This document shows, one piece after another, positions 9,601 to 18,900 of a stretch of DNA of 64,000 bases. The position numbers and the translations under genes were made by a program. How positions within the stretch are numbered: the stretch's first letter is position 1; the number at the start of each line of letters is the position of its first letter. The stretch covers positions 62,001 to 126,000 of the forward strand of contig JAZKBU010000006.1 in NCBI GenBank assembly GCA_040388375.1, given 5' to 3'. A model generated the notes under the pieces. It saw only the letters and a program-made list of their open reading frames with translations, was not told the origin of the DNA and ran no database searches. Source of the stretch: Bacteroidota bacterium (GTDB lineage: Bacteria; Bacteroidota; Bacteroidia; UKL13-3).

Positions 9601-12600
9601 GCACAATGGCTCCGGTAGTGCATTAAACATAAATGGCAATACGGTGCATACTTTAGAAGGGCAAGGATTGAGTGGCACTGTCAATTTAGTAGGTATTTTA
9701 TACCAAGGAACAACTACGGTAGTTACTAATTTTGTTACCCGCAACTATATACATAGTTTCAAACTGGCTACTACAAGTGTTGGCAGAATGATTGGTATTC
9801 AACAAAACTCTGGCTCATTTACCCGATACGCCAATAATATGGTACGCTTGGGAATAGACTCAAGTGGTGCTTTATATACTGGTCCTTATGAAGTATATGG
9901 TTTCTTGAATGATGTAACAGGTAATTTTGAATATTTCCACAACAGTGTATACTTAGGTGGTGCACCTGCTACTGGTGCTAGCGTTACTGCTGCCATTAGG
10001 TTAAGTGGCACACTAACCGGAACACAATTGTATGACATAAGAAATAATATTTTGGTGAATAATATTGCCAATAATGGTGGTTCAGGTAAAAACTTTGCTA
10101 TTAGATTAGCTGCATTACCAGTAAATCCTAGCAATTTGATGAGTAACTTTAACTTACTACTTGCCAATGGCACTGGTAGGCATATAGCCGGAACTAACAC
10201 AATAGACTATACTACGCTTACGGGTATTGCCGGTTGGTTAAGAGGTAGTGGATACGACTTACAAAGTGGTACTACCAACGACTCTTTATTCCTGAACTCT
10301 ACAGGACCCGCTTTTGATGTAAACCTACGCTTAGAAGCCAATAACCCTGCAGAAGGTGCGGGCGACCCTAGTTTAGCTGCTATTGTTACCACTGATTTTG
10401 ATGGCAACTTACGTGCTACGCTAACTCCTTTTGATATTGGAGCCAACGCTGGTGCATTTACACTGTCAGCCGATGTATTTCCGCCTAGCATTAGTTATAC
10501 CCCTGCTACCAACCAAGGTGATTTAACAGGACCTTTAACCATTAGCAATGTAAATATTAAAGATAACGTAGGCGTTCCATTAATAAATGGTGTTAGTATG
10601 CCTAGAATATACTTTAAAAAAGGAGTTGCTGGTACGTATGCCAGCACAATGGCTATTGCATATACAGGTAATGAAAGAAATGCTAATTTTACCTTTGAAA
10701 TACAATATGGTATTTTGGGTGGTGTAAATACAGCAGATACTATATTTTATTATATAATAGCGGAAGATAGCTTAGGAGGAAACATTTGCTCTCAAAAACC
10801 CTATGCCATTGCCAGCAATGTAAACACGGTTACTAACGAGCCACTTAATCCTGACTTTTACATTTTTTTACCTGTAATTCCTGCTAATAGTTTATTTGAA
10901 GTGGGTGCCGGACAAACCTACACTACTTTAACAGGTACAGGAGGCTTATTTGAAATGCTGAATGGCAATACCATTGGTGGTTCTATTACGGCAGTTATTA
11001 AAACAAATACTACTGAACCCGGTACTTTTGCTTTGAATCAAATAGGAGAAGATGGTGCAGGAGCTGGAACTTACACCTTAACCATAAGACCAGATTCAAC
11101 GGCTACCACTGCCAGAATTATAAGTGGAAACATAGGTACAGGTATATTAAAACTGAATGGTGCAGACAGGGTAAAAATAACAGGTGTGCCACACCAAAGT
11201 AGCAATACAGCTCTTAATTACCTTACCCTGCGCAACAGTAATAGCTCAGGCCCGGTAGTGCTTTTTGTAAATGGTGCTACCCAATGCAGACTGAATAACT
11301 TAACTATTGAAACGGCAAACAACTTGGGTGTTGCATTAAATGCTGGCGGAGTTTCATTTGCCGGTACTACCAATAGTTTTGGCAACAGCATGGATAGTAT
11401 TACCAATTGTACCATTAGAAACGATCAGTCGCAAACTTTTCCTAATGGTATTCCGGCTATTTTAATAGGTAGTTTCCATAGTGGATTGGTGTTAAATAGC
11501 AATAATGTAATAAGCAATTGTAATTTACTCAATGCCTCTTCTGTTTACGTAAATGTAGATGCTGGTTCGGGTAATGCCTGGAATGTATCGGGCAATAGTT
11601 GCTATATTAACTTACCGGTAATTACAGCCAATCCTTTACCTATTAGGTTCAATGGAGGCATCCTTTCCGAAGGGCATACCATAAACAATAATATAATTGG
11701 TGGTACGGCCGCAAACGGAGGTGGTGCAGCTTGGACAAGTAATGTACAAGCCGCCTGGAATCAAATACAACTGAATGTAGGTAATAACATAGCCAGTACG
11801 GTAAATGGAAACAAAATTGTAAATATAAATTTTGCTCAATCGGCCTCAGGTACTCAATGGAATGGTATAATAGTAAGTGCAGGCAGAACCAATATTATCA
11901 ATAATATGATTGGAGACTCTACCAACCTTACCTCAATTCAACTCTCCCCTCCAACCAACCACAATGCCATTGCTATTACCAGCACTGTTAATGTACCCAC
12001 TACTATTAGTGGAAACAGAATAGTTGGATTCTTTTTAAACAGCCCTGGTAATACCGTAGCTTTTAATGGTATTACTGTAGCAGGTGGTATTACTACCATT
12101 ACTAACAATATAATTGGAGCAGCAACTATTGCCAATAGTATAGTGTGCAATGGTAGTAGTACCGTACGTGGTATTAATATTACCACACCGGTAAATATTG
12201 ACCCGGGAATTATTATTAGCAACAATACCATAGCCAATATGAGTGCTAGCGGTACCCAAAATACAGTAAGTATTGGAGGTATTTTACAAGCAGGCTCTAC
12301 AGTAAGTGTTATAACTGGCAATAGGGTGTATAATTTAAGCGCTTTATCAAGCAATACTTCTTTAAGTAGTGCACCTGCCGCTTTTGGTATTTCATTAGCT
12401 GCCGCTACCAATCTTGGACCAGCAATAGCTAACAATACAGTATATAATATAGCTGCAAATAACAATTCTGCTGTGCTTACCCACGCCATGGGTATTATTA
12501 TTCAAAGTGCCAATGGTGCACGCGTAAATAATAATAGGGTGTATGATATTAGGAATTTAAGTACTGCTACATCTATTAACCCGATGGCAACTGCTAGTGG

Positions 12601-14272
12601 AATTATTGTATTTGGTATTACTAATGCTATTGATATTTTAAACAACCAAATAACTTTGGGCAATGCACAAACCAATAATATCCAATACAATGGTATTTGG
12701 CAAAACACATCTGGTGGTTTCAATATTAATTGTTACTATAATAGTGTATTAATTACTGGTAATAATGCAGCTGGAAACCTAAATTCTTACGCATTCCACA
12801 GGGGGGCTAATAGTGTTTCTGAGATTACTTCGGGTATCACACTCATTAACAATGCGCTCTTGAATAATCGTACCGGAGGTACTGCTAAAAACTATGCCAT
12901 TGCCAATGAAATTTCAGGTATACCTACAGGAAGTGGTTGGTTAAATGTAAACTACAATATGCTGGCTTCTGCTGCTGCCAATACTATTGGTTTGTGGGGA
13001 GCTACTGATATGAATATGAGCAGTTGGAGACTTAACAGCTTAAGAGATGCCAACTCATGGGCAGATTTAAGTGCAAGTGTTAATCCAAGTGCGCTATATG
13101 CCGATGTAGCCACCGGAAACTTAAACGTAGTAACTACTGCATCACAAAACTGGTATTTAAATGGTAAAGGAATTGCAGGTAGCATTTCTGCAAACATTAA
13201 CACTGACTACGCTGGTAATACACGTGGTACAACACCGGGCATAGGAACAGATATAGGAGCTACAGAATTCTCTTCGTCTGCTACTCCACCAGCAGTAACT
13301 GTAAGTGGAGCACCGGCACTCAACGGAAGCAGTACCATTAGTTTTGCCAATAGAAACTTGGCTACCATTAGTTGGGGCAATACAGGCACAGTGCCTACAA
13401 GTATTACCGGAGCATATTATAGTGGCACTAACCCTCCTGCTACCCTTCCGGGTACCCGTTTCCTAAACGCTTACCTAGCACTCAGTGCAACAGGTGGCAG
13501 TGCCTATAGCTATACTTCTACCATTAATTACGACCCTGCTTTATTAGGTACCGTAGTTTCTGAAAGTGTATTAAGAGGTGCTACTTATAATGGCTCTTTC
13601 TGGTCAGGATACCCAAGTTCTACAGTAAATACTACAGCTAAAACCATAAGCATACCCACTATAACCAATAGTGTGGGTGTATTTACGGGTACCGATGCCA
13701 ATGCATCTTTGCCTGTTCAGTTAATTCAGTTTACAGCCAACCCTGTTGCTAAAGATGTATGGCTAAACTGGGTAACGGCAAGTGAACTTAACAACAAAGG
13801 TTTTGTCGTAGAGCGTTCCGTAAATGGTAAAGACTTTGAATATGTAAACTTTGTAAAAGGAAAAGGCAACAGTGCCAATACCCATAAATATAACCTTAGC
13901 GACCCATTGGCTTTGGAAAAAGCAAATACCTTATACTACCGCTTAAAACAAGTGGACTTTGATGGAGCCTATACTTATTCCAATATTGTAAAAGTTAGTA
14001 TATTCCATACAGAACCTTTTGCAATAAAAGTTTTTCCTAATCCATTTACAGAGAACTTCCAATTAGAATTGGTAACACCGGAAAATGGCATAGCCGAAGT
14101 AAGCATTAGCGATATTACGGGTAAAGAGGTATACAAAACTACTTTAAACCCATTGGCAGGTAAAAACATATTTGCTATGGACAATATAAGTGCATTGCAT
14201 GGTGGCATTTACTTTATTAAAGTAAGCCAGGGCAATAACCAAAGCATAACCAAAATAGTTCAACTTAAATAA
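3695..14272 (+). CDS. Giant surface protein with three beta-helix modules and a T9SS sorting domain
   Basis: The frame is open from 3611 (3553 codons), but the ATG at 3695 puts a normal signal peptide first (core VLLLILFFLIQIISNAQ). Numbering from 3611, residues ~65-250 are a beta-sandwich and ~250-355 a CARDB-like segment (NDAGVIGF). Three large right-handed beta-helix modules follow, opening with TVGTTGDFVSITEAI (~365), TVGATGNYTSLTGASG (~1420) and EVGAGQTYTTLTGTGG (~2430). They are separated by Ig-like linkers (RYYVIAQDSTGN, FYYIIAEDSLGG). The short Asn/Thr/Ile-rich turns (NNTI, GNTV) are typical of PbH1 repeats. The C-terminus (VFPNPFTENF to IVQLK) is a T9SS type A sorting domain. The likely role is adhesion or polysaccharide binding at the cell surface, by inference; no catalytic motif was recognised. 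A shorter paralogue lies at 30921. Confidence 0.9.
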   Translation: MTLIKSVNSSFQRRQKTNVLLLILFFLIQIISNAQTAVTIPPLYNLNAGGADNAFPLNSATSNQVQWVFAPGAFNTNGTTGTPAGSGSITKIYFLLGGTTNNATVYSNFTLKLAQNVGTITAWPSIAFNPGMTTVFSAPSFTITGAAAGAWIMVPLTTPFRYDPTLSLVFEMSVTAGTGNQTRQTTITGNSRVFGPSGGAATGSATGMLNFGIEVVNLAPNDAGVIGFDEPTAPTVGFNTIIARVKNFGNNVINTVDVNWSVDGVLQTPVTYNTAPIDTVNGTGSTTAAVTLGTSPFTANTLHRFKAWTSMPNSVADTVLSNDTNARIFRTPALSGSFTVGTTGDFVSITEAISVLNDIGVNGPTTFQLIDTLYNVAKGEVFPLTFSNVTGNSAVNTITFKPAFGNNAVIVSNTGNIINFSGSRNIILDGRDSSNNNNRNLSIINTSLTGTLVALQNDAISNTIRNINLRSANTSTTAGSINILASTGFIGNDSNRIVNNYFGRSTAGNYAIGILSQGTSAIVQNNTNTISGNEFNSFSFNGILVNGTNTGNGSFWNISNNSFYDTATTTVQTTTWNAINFIPGTTSGSVSNTINNNFIGGSAANTGGLAFNNNSAITRVALQVTTTLGGANTIYGNVIRNWYLPNTINTLSFTGIQLSGGVANIDSNTVDSFLSFNNAALIGINATPTANYSITRNQIKTLSVYNVLTTAAIRGITLSGGQVVNVSNNTIKGFRTNANNTGTTTAASIVGIGSSASSNTVTIANNNIGTPSEPLRNNHNSVSSCLLVGIVATAGTNTIENNTIDGIHLDSLATTSVGTTSSAAINGILNSSSLPGQIIRNNIVKHLYQRSAQAAQTTQINGICYVSSGFTTITNNTVYGLFTRSTNTNTSTSCALNGINFGSSGQALITNNYIDSLAISPVTPTTTQVNGIIVSGTSGNRVANNTIKTLYNAFTTTNPGIIGIQYVASALNNECEGNTISGLVNTHTSTTGAVQGIRYLSSTTLLGNNSFCNNNFVHSFSSRSTTATVLTGIEVVANSFASFSNNLIRLGIDTTGNPFTGPFTINGINNTVSTATFTNRFYHNTVYIGGTPLTGTSATAAFRSSFGSLAAQDIRNNIFVNLVQNTGGTGSNYAINIGSAPVTVQSIINYNILWAGTGLTNNFIGGGPGNATSMLGTAGWRRLAGIDLNSVQANPGLIAPNVASGSINLRPATNNVGEGVGDNALTLAINTDFGNNNRITNTPVDIGAWSSATNTLSADSIAPLISYTSLTNTPSIVNRTFTATIVEVGSGIEAGTFSPKVYFNKNNGTFFSTSGALASGNYRNGNWTFTIDYSLLGGVIPTDVIRYYVIAQDSTGNYASLPAYAVAANTNTVTNAPATPNQYIISNPIPLTVTVGATGNYTSLTGASGLFNAINNSLLQGNTTVLLQGGTTITELGSVGLNQWLEINAGVIGNFGYTLTIRPLNNTQVLMTGAVTTADGMIRLNGADRVRFVGFSTTGTPTDTNLLIRNTATSQPVLTMLNDASDNTITNVIFETNNTSTGVINGGAVRISSTSLITGNDNIEIRNCHFRRFASGLIPTILFAASGTTGVNRENENLLIENSYFYGFNTSAISIGSGTGNNYRIKNNVFFQDTASIHTTSPLVINFIPGNLSNNDTISGNLIAGNNFGGTGEWFGPAATSFTFIGINVTAGAITGTFIDNNRIANINFTNTATNNFTGIIVNNGGGVATITNNYIGDTLLTDNIKHAGNGSTLAISCQTGSNSIINNNIIANITNTSNIAANTTVVVNGIRAWNQTAILQINNNRIINLRDSSLNVGSNTAAPVMGINISSGTTSIQVNNNFISGLTNLSRTVSTSSQVLGIFNATGLPSITNNVVENLNAFSTNTGTTTTATLIGIWSSSSSPGQTISNNTVRYLTYNNPAPTNAQVIGIMQSSGSGHTINNNLVHNILSNSVSTGTTVSSAIIGIMHNGSGSALNINGNTVHTLEGQGLSGTVNLVGILYQGTTTVVTNFVTRNYIHSFKLATTSVGRMIGIQQNSGSFTRYANNMVRLGIDSSGALYTGPYEVYGFLNDVTGNFEYFHNSVYLGGAPATGASVTAAIRLSGTLTGTQLYDIRNNILVNNIANNGGSGKNFAIRLAALPVNPSNLMSNFNLLLANGTGRHIAGTNTIDYTTLTGIAGWLRGSGYDLQSGTTNDSLFLNSTGPAFDVNLRLEANNPAEGAGDPSLAAIVTTDFDGNLRATLTPFDIGANAGAFTLSADVFPPSISYTPATNQGDLTGPLTISNVNIKDNVGVPLINGVSMPRIYFKKGVAGTYASTMAIAYTGNERNANFTFEIQYGILGGVNTADTIFYYIIAEDSLGGNICSQKPYAIASNVNTVTNEPLNPDFYIFLPVIPANSLFEVGAGQTYTTLTGTGGLFEMLNGNTIGGSITAVIKTNTTEPGTFALNQIGEDGAGAGTYTLTIRPDSTATTARIISGNIGTGILKLNGADRVKITGVPHQSSNTALNYLTLRNSNSSGPVVLFVNGATQCRLNNLTIETANNLGVALNAGGVSFAGTTNSFGNSMDSITNCTIRNDQSQTFPNGIPAILIGSFHSGLVLNSNNVISNCNLLNASSVYVNVDAGSGNAWNVSGNSCYINLPVITANPLPIRFNGGILSEGHTINNNIIGGTAANGGGAAWTSNVQAAWNQIQLNVGNNIASTVNGNKIVNINFAQSASGTQWNGIIVSAGRTNIINNMIGDSTNLTSIQLSPPTNHNAIAITSTVNVPTTISGNRIVGFFLNSPGNTVAFNGITVAGGITTITNNIIGAATIANSIVCNGSSTVRGINITTPVNIDPGIIISNNTIANMSASGTQNTVSIGGILQAGSTVSVITGNRVYNLSALSSNTSLSSAPAAFGISLAAATNLGPAIANNTVYNIAANNNSAVLTHAMGIIIQSANGARVNNNRVYDIRNLSTATSINPMATASGIIVFGITNAIDILNNQITLGNAQTNNIQYNGIWQNTSGGFNINCYYNSVLITGNNAAGNLNSYAFHRGANSVSEITSGITLINNALLNNRTGGTAKNYAIANEISGIPTGSGWLNVNYNMLASAAANTIGLWGATDMNMSSWRLNSLRDANSWADLSASVNPSALYADVATGNLNVVTTASQNWYLNGKGIAGSISANINTDYAGNTRGTTPGIGTDIGATEFSSSATPPAVTVSGAPALNGSSTISFANRNLATISWGNTGTVPTSITGAYYSGTNPPATLPGTRFLNAYLALSATGGSAYSYTSTINYDPALLGTVVSESVLRGATYNGSFWSGYPSSTVNTTAKTISIPTITNSVGVFTGTDANASLPVQLIQFTANPVAKDVWLNWVTASELNNKGFVVERSVNGKDFEYVNFVKGKGNSANTHKYNLSDPLALEKANTLYYRLKQVDFDGAYTYSNIVKVSIFHTEPFAIKVFPNPFTENFQLELVTPENGIAEVSISDITGKEVYKTTLNPLAGKNIFAMDNISALHGGIYFIKVSQGNNQSITKIVQLK

Positions 14273-14290
14273 GCTATTGCTATAATTATA

Positions 14291-14328
14291 AAACAGAAAG
14301 AGCAGCTCTCGGGCTGCTCTTTCTGTTT
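14291..14328. terminator. Bidirectional intrinsic terminator
   Basis: A perfect 16 bp stem (14291-14306 with 14313-14328) and six-base loop tctcgg, with A and T runs at its ends. It lies between convergent genes and can serve both. Confidence 0.9.
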
Positions 14329-14362
14329 CAATGAATATCGTGTTTTTTACTTACAGCTGAAA

Positions 14363-14914
14363 TTACCTTGTAAAATAAAATTCCTTTTCAAAAGTATTAA
14401 CCAACACTTGTTTTGCAACAGAAGCTCCTAAAACTAAAATTGGGCAAGCAATAAACAAAGCAAAGAATGCTGTTAGGAAAGAATCATGTTCATCACTTGA
14501 GGTAATAATAGCCCATAATAAAATTAATAACCCACCAATAAAAAAAGCAAGAAATAATAAACAGAAAAATGAATTGGGTTTAACATTTATTATTATTTTA
14601 GACCTATTGTTATAATCAAATATTTGTACTTCCATTTCTGCAGCCATTCCTCCAAAATTCTGTGTAAATGTCTCCCACTTATGTGTAAGATGAAAAGTAT
14701 AATCATCATTAATATTTCCATTAATATTTGGCGAATTAAGAAATTGGTTAGACTTTACTAAAGCCGACTTTAATTCTTCATATATTTCTTTTGTTGGCTT
14801 ATCGCTATATAAAATTATTGTACTTTCAGACAAAGCTTCGCGCACAAATTTTATTGGCTGTTTTTTTGTTTCCAAAACTAGTTTAACATACTTATTTATA
14901 ATTGCTTTTACCAA
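14363..14914 (-). CDS. Hypothetical two-helix membrane protein
   Basis: This 183-residue protein is not recognised. The first ~110 residues are soluble, with a Lys-rich start (MVKAIINKYVKLVLETKK) and a beta-rich middle. Two membrane segments follow: FFCLLFLAFFIGGLLILLWA (about 115-135) and FLTAFFALFIACPILVLGAS (about 146-166), then a short charged tail. It is convergent with the giant T9SS gene and shares its terminator. The visibly AT-rich sequence and lack of conserved neighbours suggest an accessory gene. No function can be assigned. Confidence 0.75.
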   Translation of the reverse strand: MVKAIINKYVKLVLETKKQPIKFVREALSESTIILYSDKPTKEIYEELKSALVKSNQFLNSPNINGNINDDYTFHLTHKWETFTQNFGGMAAEMEVQIFDYNNRSKIIINVKPNSFFCLLFLAFFIGGLLILLWAIITSSDEHDSFLTAFFALFIACPILVLGASVAKQVLVNTFEKEFYFTR

Positions 14915-15026
14915 AACCGACTTTAATATTTATAAAATATCAAACATATCCAATTTATACGAATAAAACAGTTAAGGAGTATATGATTACTATGTCAGGA
15001 AGAAATAAAAACATTTTTATTAGTCG

Positions 15027-15080
15027 CCTACAGCGTCAGCGAGAAAAAAAATAAGTTTTTTTTGTTGCTGACAACGTAGG
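15027..15080. repeat. Palindromic hairpin repeat, copy 1
   Basis: The arms cctac-agc-gtcagc (15027-15040) and gctgac-aac-gtagg (15067-15080) form 5 and 6 bp helices around a 3x3 internal loop. The A-rich and T-rich centre can extend the stem. Copy 2 has the same design with a compensatory base-pair change. Confidence 0.75.
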
Positions 15081-15099
15081 CAAGGAATTATGCATTTTT

Positions 15100-15159
15100 T
15101 ATTGGACACTTACAGCGTAGGGGAGAAAAAAAATAAAGTTTATTGGACACTTACAGCGT
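15100..15159. repeat. Direct repeat within the hairpin cluster
   Basis: A 19-base segment (tattggacacttacagcgt) occurs at 15100-15118 and again at 15141-15159. The second occurrence forms the left arm of hairpin copy 2. The first looks like a half element lacking its right arm. This suggests local duplication of the repeat family. The whole 305-base gap 14915-15219 holds only this cluster. Confidence 0.7.
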
Positions 15160-15203
15160 CAGCGGGAAATAAAAACAATTTTTTTTGTTGCTGACAGCGT
15201 AAG
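15150..15203. repeat. Palindromic hairpin repeat, copy 2
   Basis: The arms cttac-agc-gtcagc (15150-15163) and gctgac-agc-gtaag (15190-15203) have the same architecture and length (54 bases) as copy 1. One C-G pair of copy 1 is T-A here, so pairing is kept. Confidence 0.75.
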
Positions 15204-15219
15204 CAGGGAAAAAATAGTT

Positions 15220-15840
15220 TTATCCTATCAAATGGGAAACATCGTTGGCTAACTCCAAACTAAAGTTTTGTCCATCGTAATGCAGTATATACAAACAGGT
15301 ATTTCTGTGCTCAAAATTATCCATGTTTTTAAGCGGTTCGTTCAGCAGCAAACACAGCAAACTTTTCATAGCCCGGCCATGCATGCAAATAAGTACCGTT
15401 TCTTCTGCCTCGTTACCCATAATTACCTGCAGTGCTTCTTTTTGGCGTGCTTGCAGTTGGTTGGGTGTTTCGCCATTGGCCACAGCCAAATCGTAATTAC
15501 CGCTGTTCCATGCATTAATGGCTTCTGTATAAAATTCACGTTCTTTAAAGTCCTGCGCCTTGCCTTCAAAATCGCCCCAGCTTATTTCGTTTAAGCCTTC
15601 CAGTGGCTCAAAAGGAATGCCCTTATCAATAAAAGCCTGAATGGTTTGCTGCGTGCGTTTTAGGGCTGATGTATAAATTTTATGGAAAGGAATATGTTGG
15701 TGTTTTTCAAAAAAAAGCTGGCCTTGTTGTAAACCTGTTTCATTTAAATCAGTATCCACTCCTTTGCCTTGCACAATTAATAGTTTATTAAACTCAGTTT
15801 CACCATGTCGTACTATGTATATTCTTTTTTTGATTGTCAT
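15220..15840 (-). CDS. Histidine phosphatase family protein
   Basis: This 206-residue protein has the phosphoglycerate-mutase-like fold signature RHGETEFN at residues ~11-18, where the histidine is the phosphorylated nucleophile. GKGVDTDLNETG follows, and ICMHGRAMKSL near residue 155 supplies the second catalytic histidine. Members remove phosphate from small molecules (sugar phosphates, alpha-ribazole phosphate) or proteins; the substrate cannot be read here, and no cobalamin genes are nearby. It has no signal peptide, so it is cytoplasmic. A short sequence resembling its C-terminus survives as a remnant at 3028-3066. Confidence 0.9.
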   Translation of the reverse strand: MTIKKRIYIVRHGETEFNKLLIVQGKGVDTDLNETGLQQGQLFFEKHQHIPFHKIYTSALKRTQQTIQAFIDKGIPFEPLEGLNEISWGDFEGKAQDFKEREFYTEAINAWNSGNYDLAVANGETPNQLQARQKEALQVIMGNEAEETVLICMHGRAMKSLLCLLLNEPLKNMDNFEHRNTCLYILHYDGQNFSLELANDVSHLIG

Positions 15841-15915
15841 AACTTAGCTCAAATTAATAAATACTTTTTAATTTATTGACTACTTTCGCAGTTTATTACT
15901 CACATATCTTACTCA

Positions 15916-18900
15916 ATGCTAATAAAATCAGTTAAAAGCTTATTTATTGGTTTAGTAGTCGTATTCAGTTCATACGCCACTCTTGCTCAAAAAATAGTTA
16001 ATTTAGATTTAAAATGGGTAGTTTTTGACAAAAATGAAAACTTGCCAACCTGCTCATATATTAATTTTCACCAAACCAAGGATAGCACTTGTTGGGTAGC
16101 CAATAATTATGGTGTGGCCTGGTACAATAATTACAACTGGCAGCAACTGAATATTTTTAAAACAGATGTTCAAAATATAAAAAATATACGTTTTAAGTTT
16201 GAGGAGGATAATACGGGTCGCTTATTTTTTAATTATTACGATACTATTTATGCCCTGCAAAAAAAGCATTACAAAAAAGTGCTTTTTCAAATAGACCAAA
16301 AACCTTTAAGAATACTTGACTTTGCTATTGATAAGCATAACAACTTTTTATTGCTTACGATAGATGATAGCCGAAAACATATTTCGCTTTATAAAACCAT
16401 TGGTAAAAAAGCATACAAAATATGGGAAAGCTTTGAAGAGGATATTGCAGGCAAAAGCACTTTACATAAAACCCACTATGGCCATGTGTTTTTTAAAGTT
16501 AAAAATGAAATATATGCCATTAACGGGTTTAAACTGAACAATATTGGATTGGGTTTAAAAAAGGAAATGGTAAACGTATCGTTACTGGAGGAGGACAGCA
16601 GTGGCCGTTTTTACCTGCAATTAAGAGAGGGTTATAACTTTACGTACCATTATTATTTCCACTGGGACGGTAAGCAATACAAAATACAAAACTATACACT
16701 TCCCTTTGAAAAGAATGTAGTTAGTAATGATGTTGATATAAATGGAAACGAATTGTTCCTGACTAAGGATAATAATTTTTACTTAAAAAGAAACAATACC
16801 TGGTTTGAAGTAAGCATTCCCTCACACCTTAAAAACTGTAACTTTGCTAAGTTTGATTTGGAGGGCGATATATGGATAGGCAATAACAATAAAATGATAC
16901 GTTATACTACCAACAATAACCTGTTTACCAATGTTAGGTTAGGTGCTAATTTTAATGACAATATTGTTAATAGTATTTGTGTAGATAAACAGGGGTATGT
17001 TTGGATAGCTGAAGCTACTAAAATTGTCAAACTAAACCCGGATTACAGCATTGCGCAGGAATTTAATATAAACCCTGCTATTACTTTTACCTGTGTTAAT
17101 ATTGATGATCAAAACAATATATGGGTAGGCTCAGGTCAAACAAACAACTCTACTTACAGGTATAATGGCAAAAAGTGGGAACTTATGACCAGCCAAAATG
17201 GTTTTATAGATGCACCCATTCATAAAATTTTAAAAAACAAGGATGGTTCACTTTTATTTTTATGCTTAAACAACAATGGCTCCAAAGAAAAAGGCTCGGG
17301 CTTATACCAGTTAAAAAACAATTTACTTTGGGTAAAACAGTACGACAATGTACCCAAAGATGTGCGCATATACAGCTATTTGGAAACCAAAGACGGAACC
17401 ATTTGGATAGGTGCTTTAAAAGGGCTTTATAAAATACAAAACAAACAAGTTACCTATATCAATAAAGTAGACTCCAACGATATAGTGCGGGTAATGGATT
17501 TAGTAGAGGATAAAAAAGGAATTGTATACTTTAATACAAACTCCATTGGTTTATGCAAAATATTACCCAACAACAAAGTAGAGAAACTCAATACCCCAAT
17601 TATATTTGATTTCAGCCAAATTACTTCGGACTTACTGGTTGATCAAGATAATATTTTATGGATAACGAGTCCTTCAAGCCTATGGGCTTTTAAAAACGAT
17701 TTGTTTTTTGAATACAAAACAGAAACCGGATTGCCCTACCCTACCTGCTGGCCTGTTGTTGCCAACAACAACGATATTATAGTGGGTACTTTAGGCGCAG
17801 GTATCAGTATTATTCATAAAAATAATTTCATTCAAAAGGAACCGCTGGTTACTATTTCCATTATTCAGGAAAACGAAAACAAGCCTGTACTGCTTTGGAA
17901 TTACTTTGCTTACAGAAAACCTTTTAACGATGAAGAACTTTTATTCAGCTACCAGATAGACAACGGTAGGTGGAGCCATTTTACCAATAAACGCACCATT
18001 GATTTAGGCCAAATAAAACCAGGCAAACACTTAATGCATTATAAAATAAAAAATGAGTTTAGTGATTTGATAACTGATGTTTATAGCAATGAACAAATTA
18101 TTTTTATAGCTCCTCCTTTTTACCTCAATACTTGGTTTATTATTCCCATTGGTATATTAACCATTGCACTTTTGGTTATTGTCTTTATTTATTTTAAGGA
18201 GCGCAACCAAAACTACCATGTAATTTTAGCCAACGAAAAAAAGCTGAGCTCATTAATTAACTCCATGCCTTTTAAAACCATTGTATTGAATAAAGACGGA
18301 CATTGTATTCATAGCTTTGTAAACGATAAAAACAGCCTTTTTACCTTTACAAAAAACAATGACTTTATTGAGGAATTTGATGATGTCAACAAATCACTCA
18401 TGCTGCAAAGCATAGCCAATTGTTTAAGCACAAAAAGCAAAGAAATTTTTACTTACCACGAAACACAAAAAGATAACTTTTTCGAAATTACTTTTTCGCC
18501 TTACGATGACTTATCGGACAACCAATTGGTAACAGCCGTTATTATTGATATTACTGATAAAATTAAAATCATAGCTGAATTAGAGCAAGCCAAAATAGTG
18601 GCAGAAAGCGCTGATAAAGCCAAAATGATTTTCCTATCAAACATGAGTCATGAAATAAGAACACCCATGAATGCCATTATGGGGATAGCTGATATTATGC
18701 TGGATGAGCGTATGGATGACAACCAGAAAGACAACTTAATTATTATTAAACGCTCTGCCGAAAATCTGGTTATTATTATAAACGATATATTAGATATAAG
18801 TAAAATTGAAGCGGGAAGAATTGAGTTTGAAAAAATAGAATTCAGCTTGCCTGATTTATTAGAACAAGTTTGTAAAACACTGCAATTAAAGGCAGAAAAA

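Noticed and set aside
3695-14272. Many minus-strand ORFs of 60-180 codons opposite the giant gene
   Set aside because: They are a by-product of the Asn/Thr/Ile-rich repeats and have Val/Leu-rich low-complexity translations.
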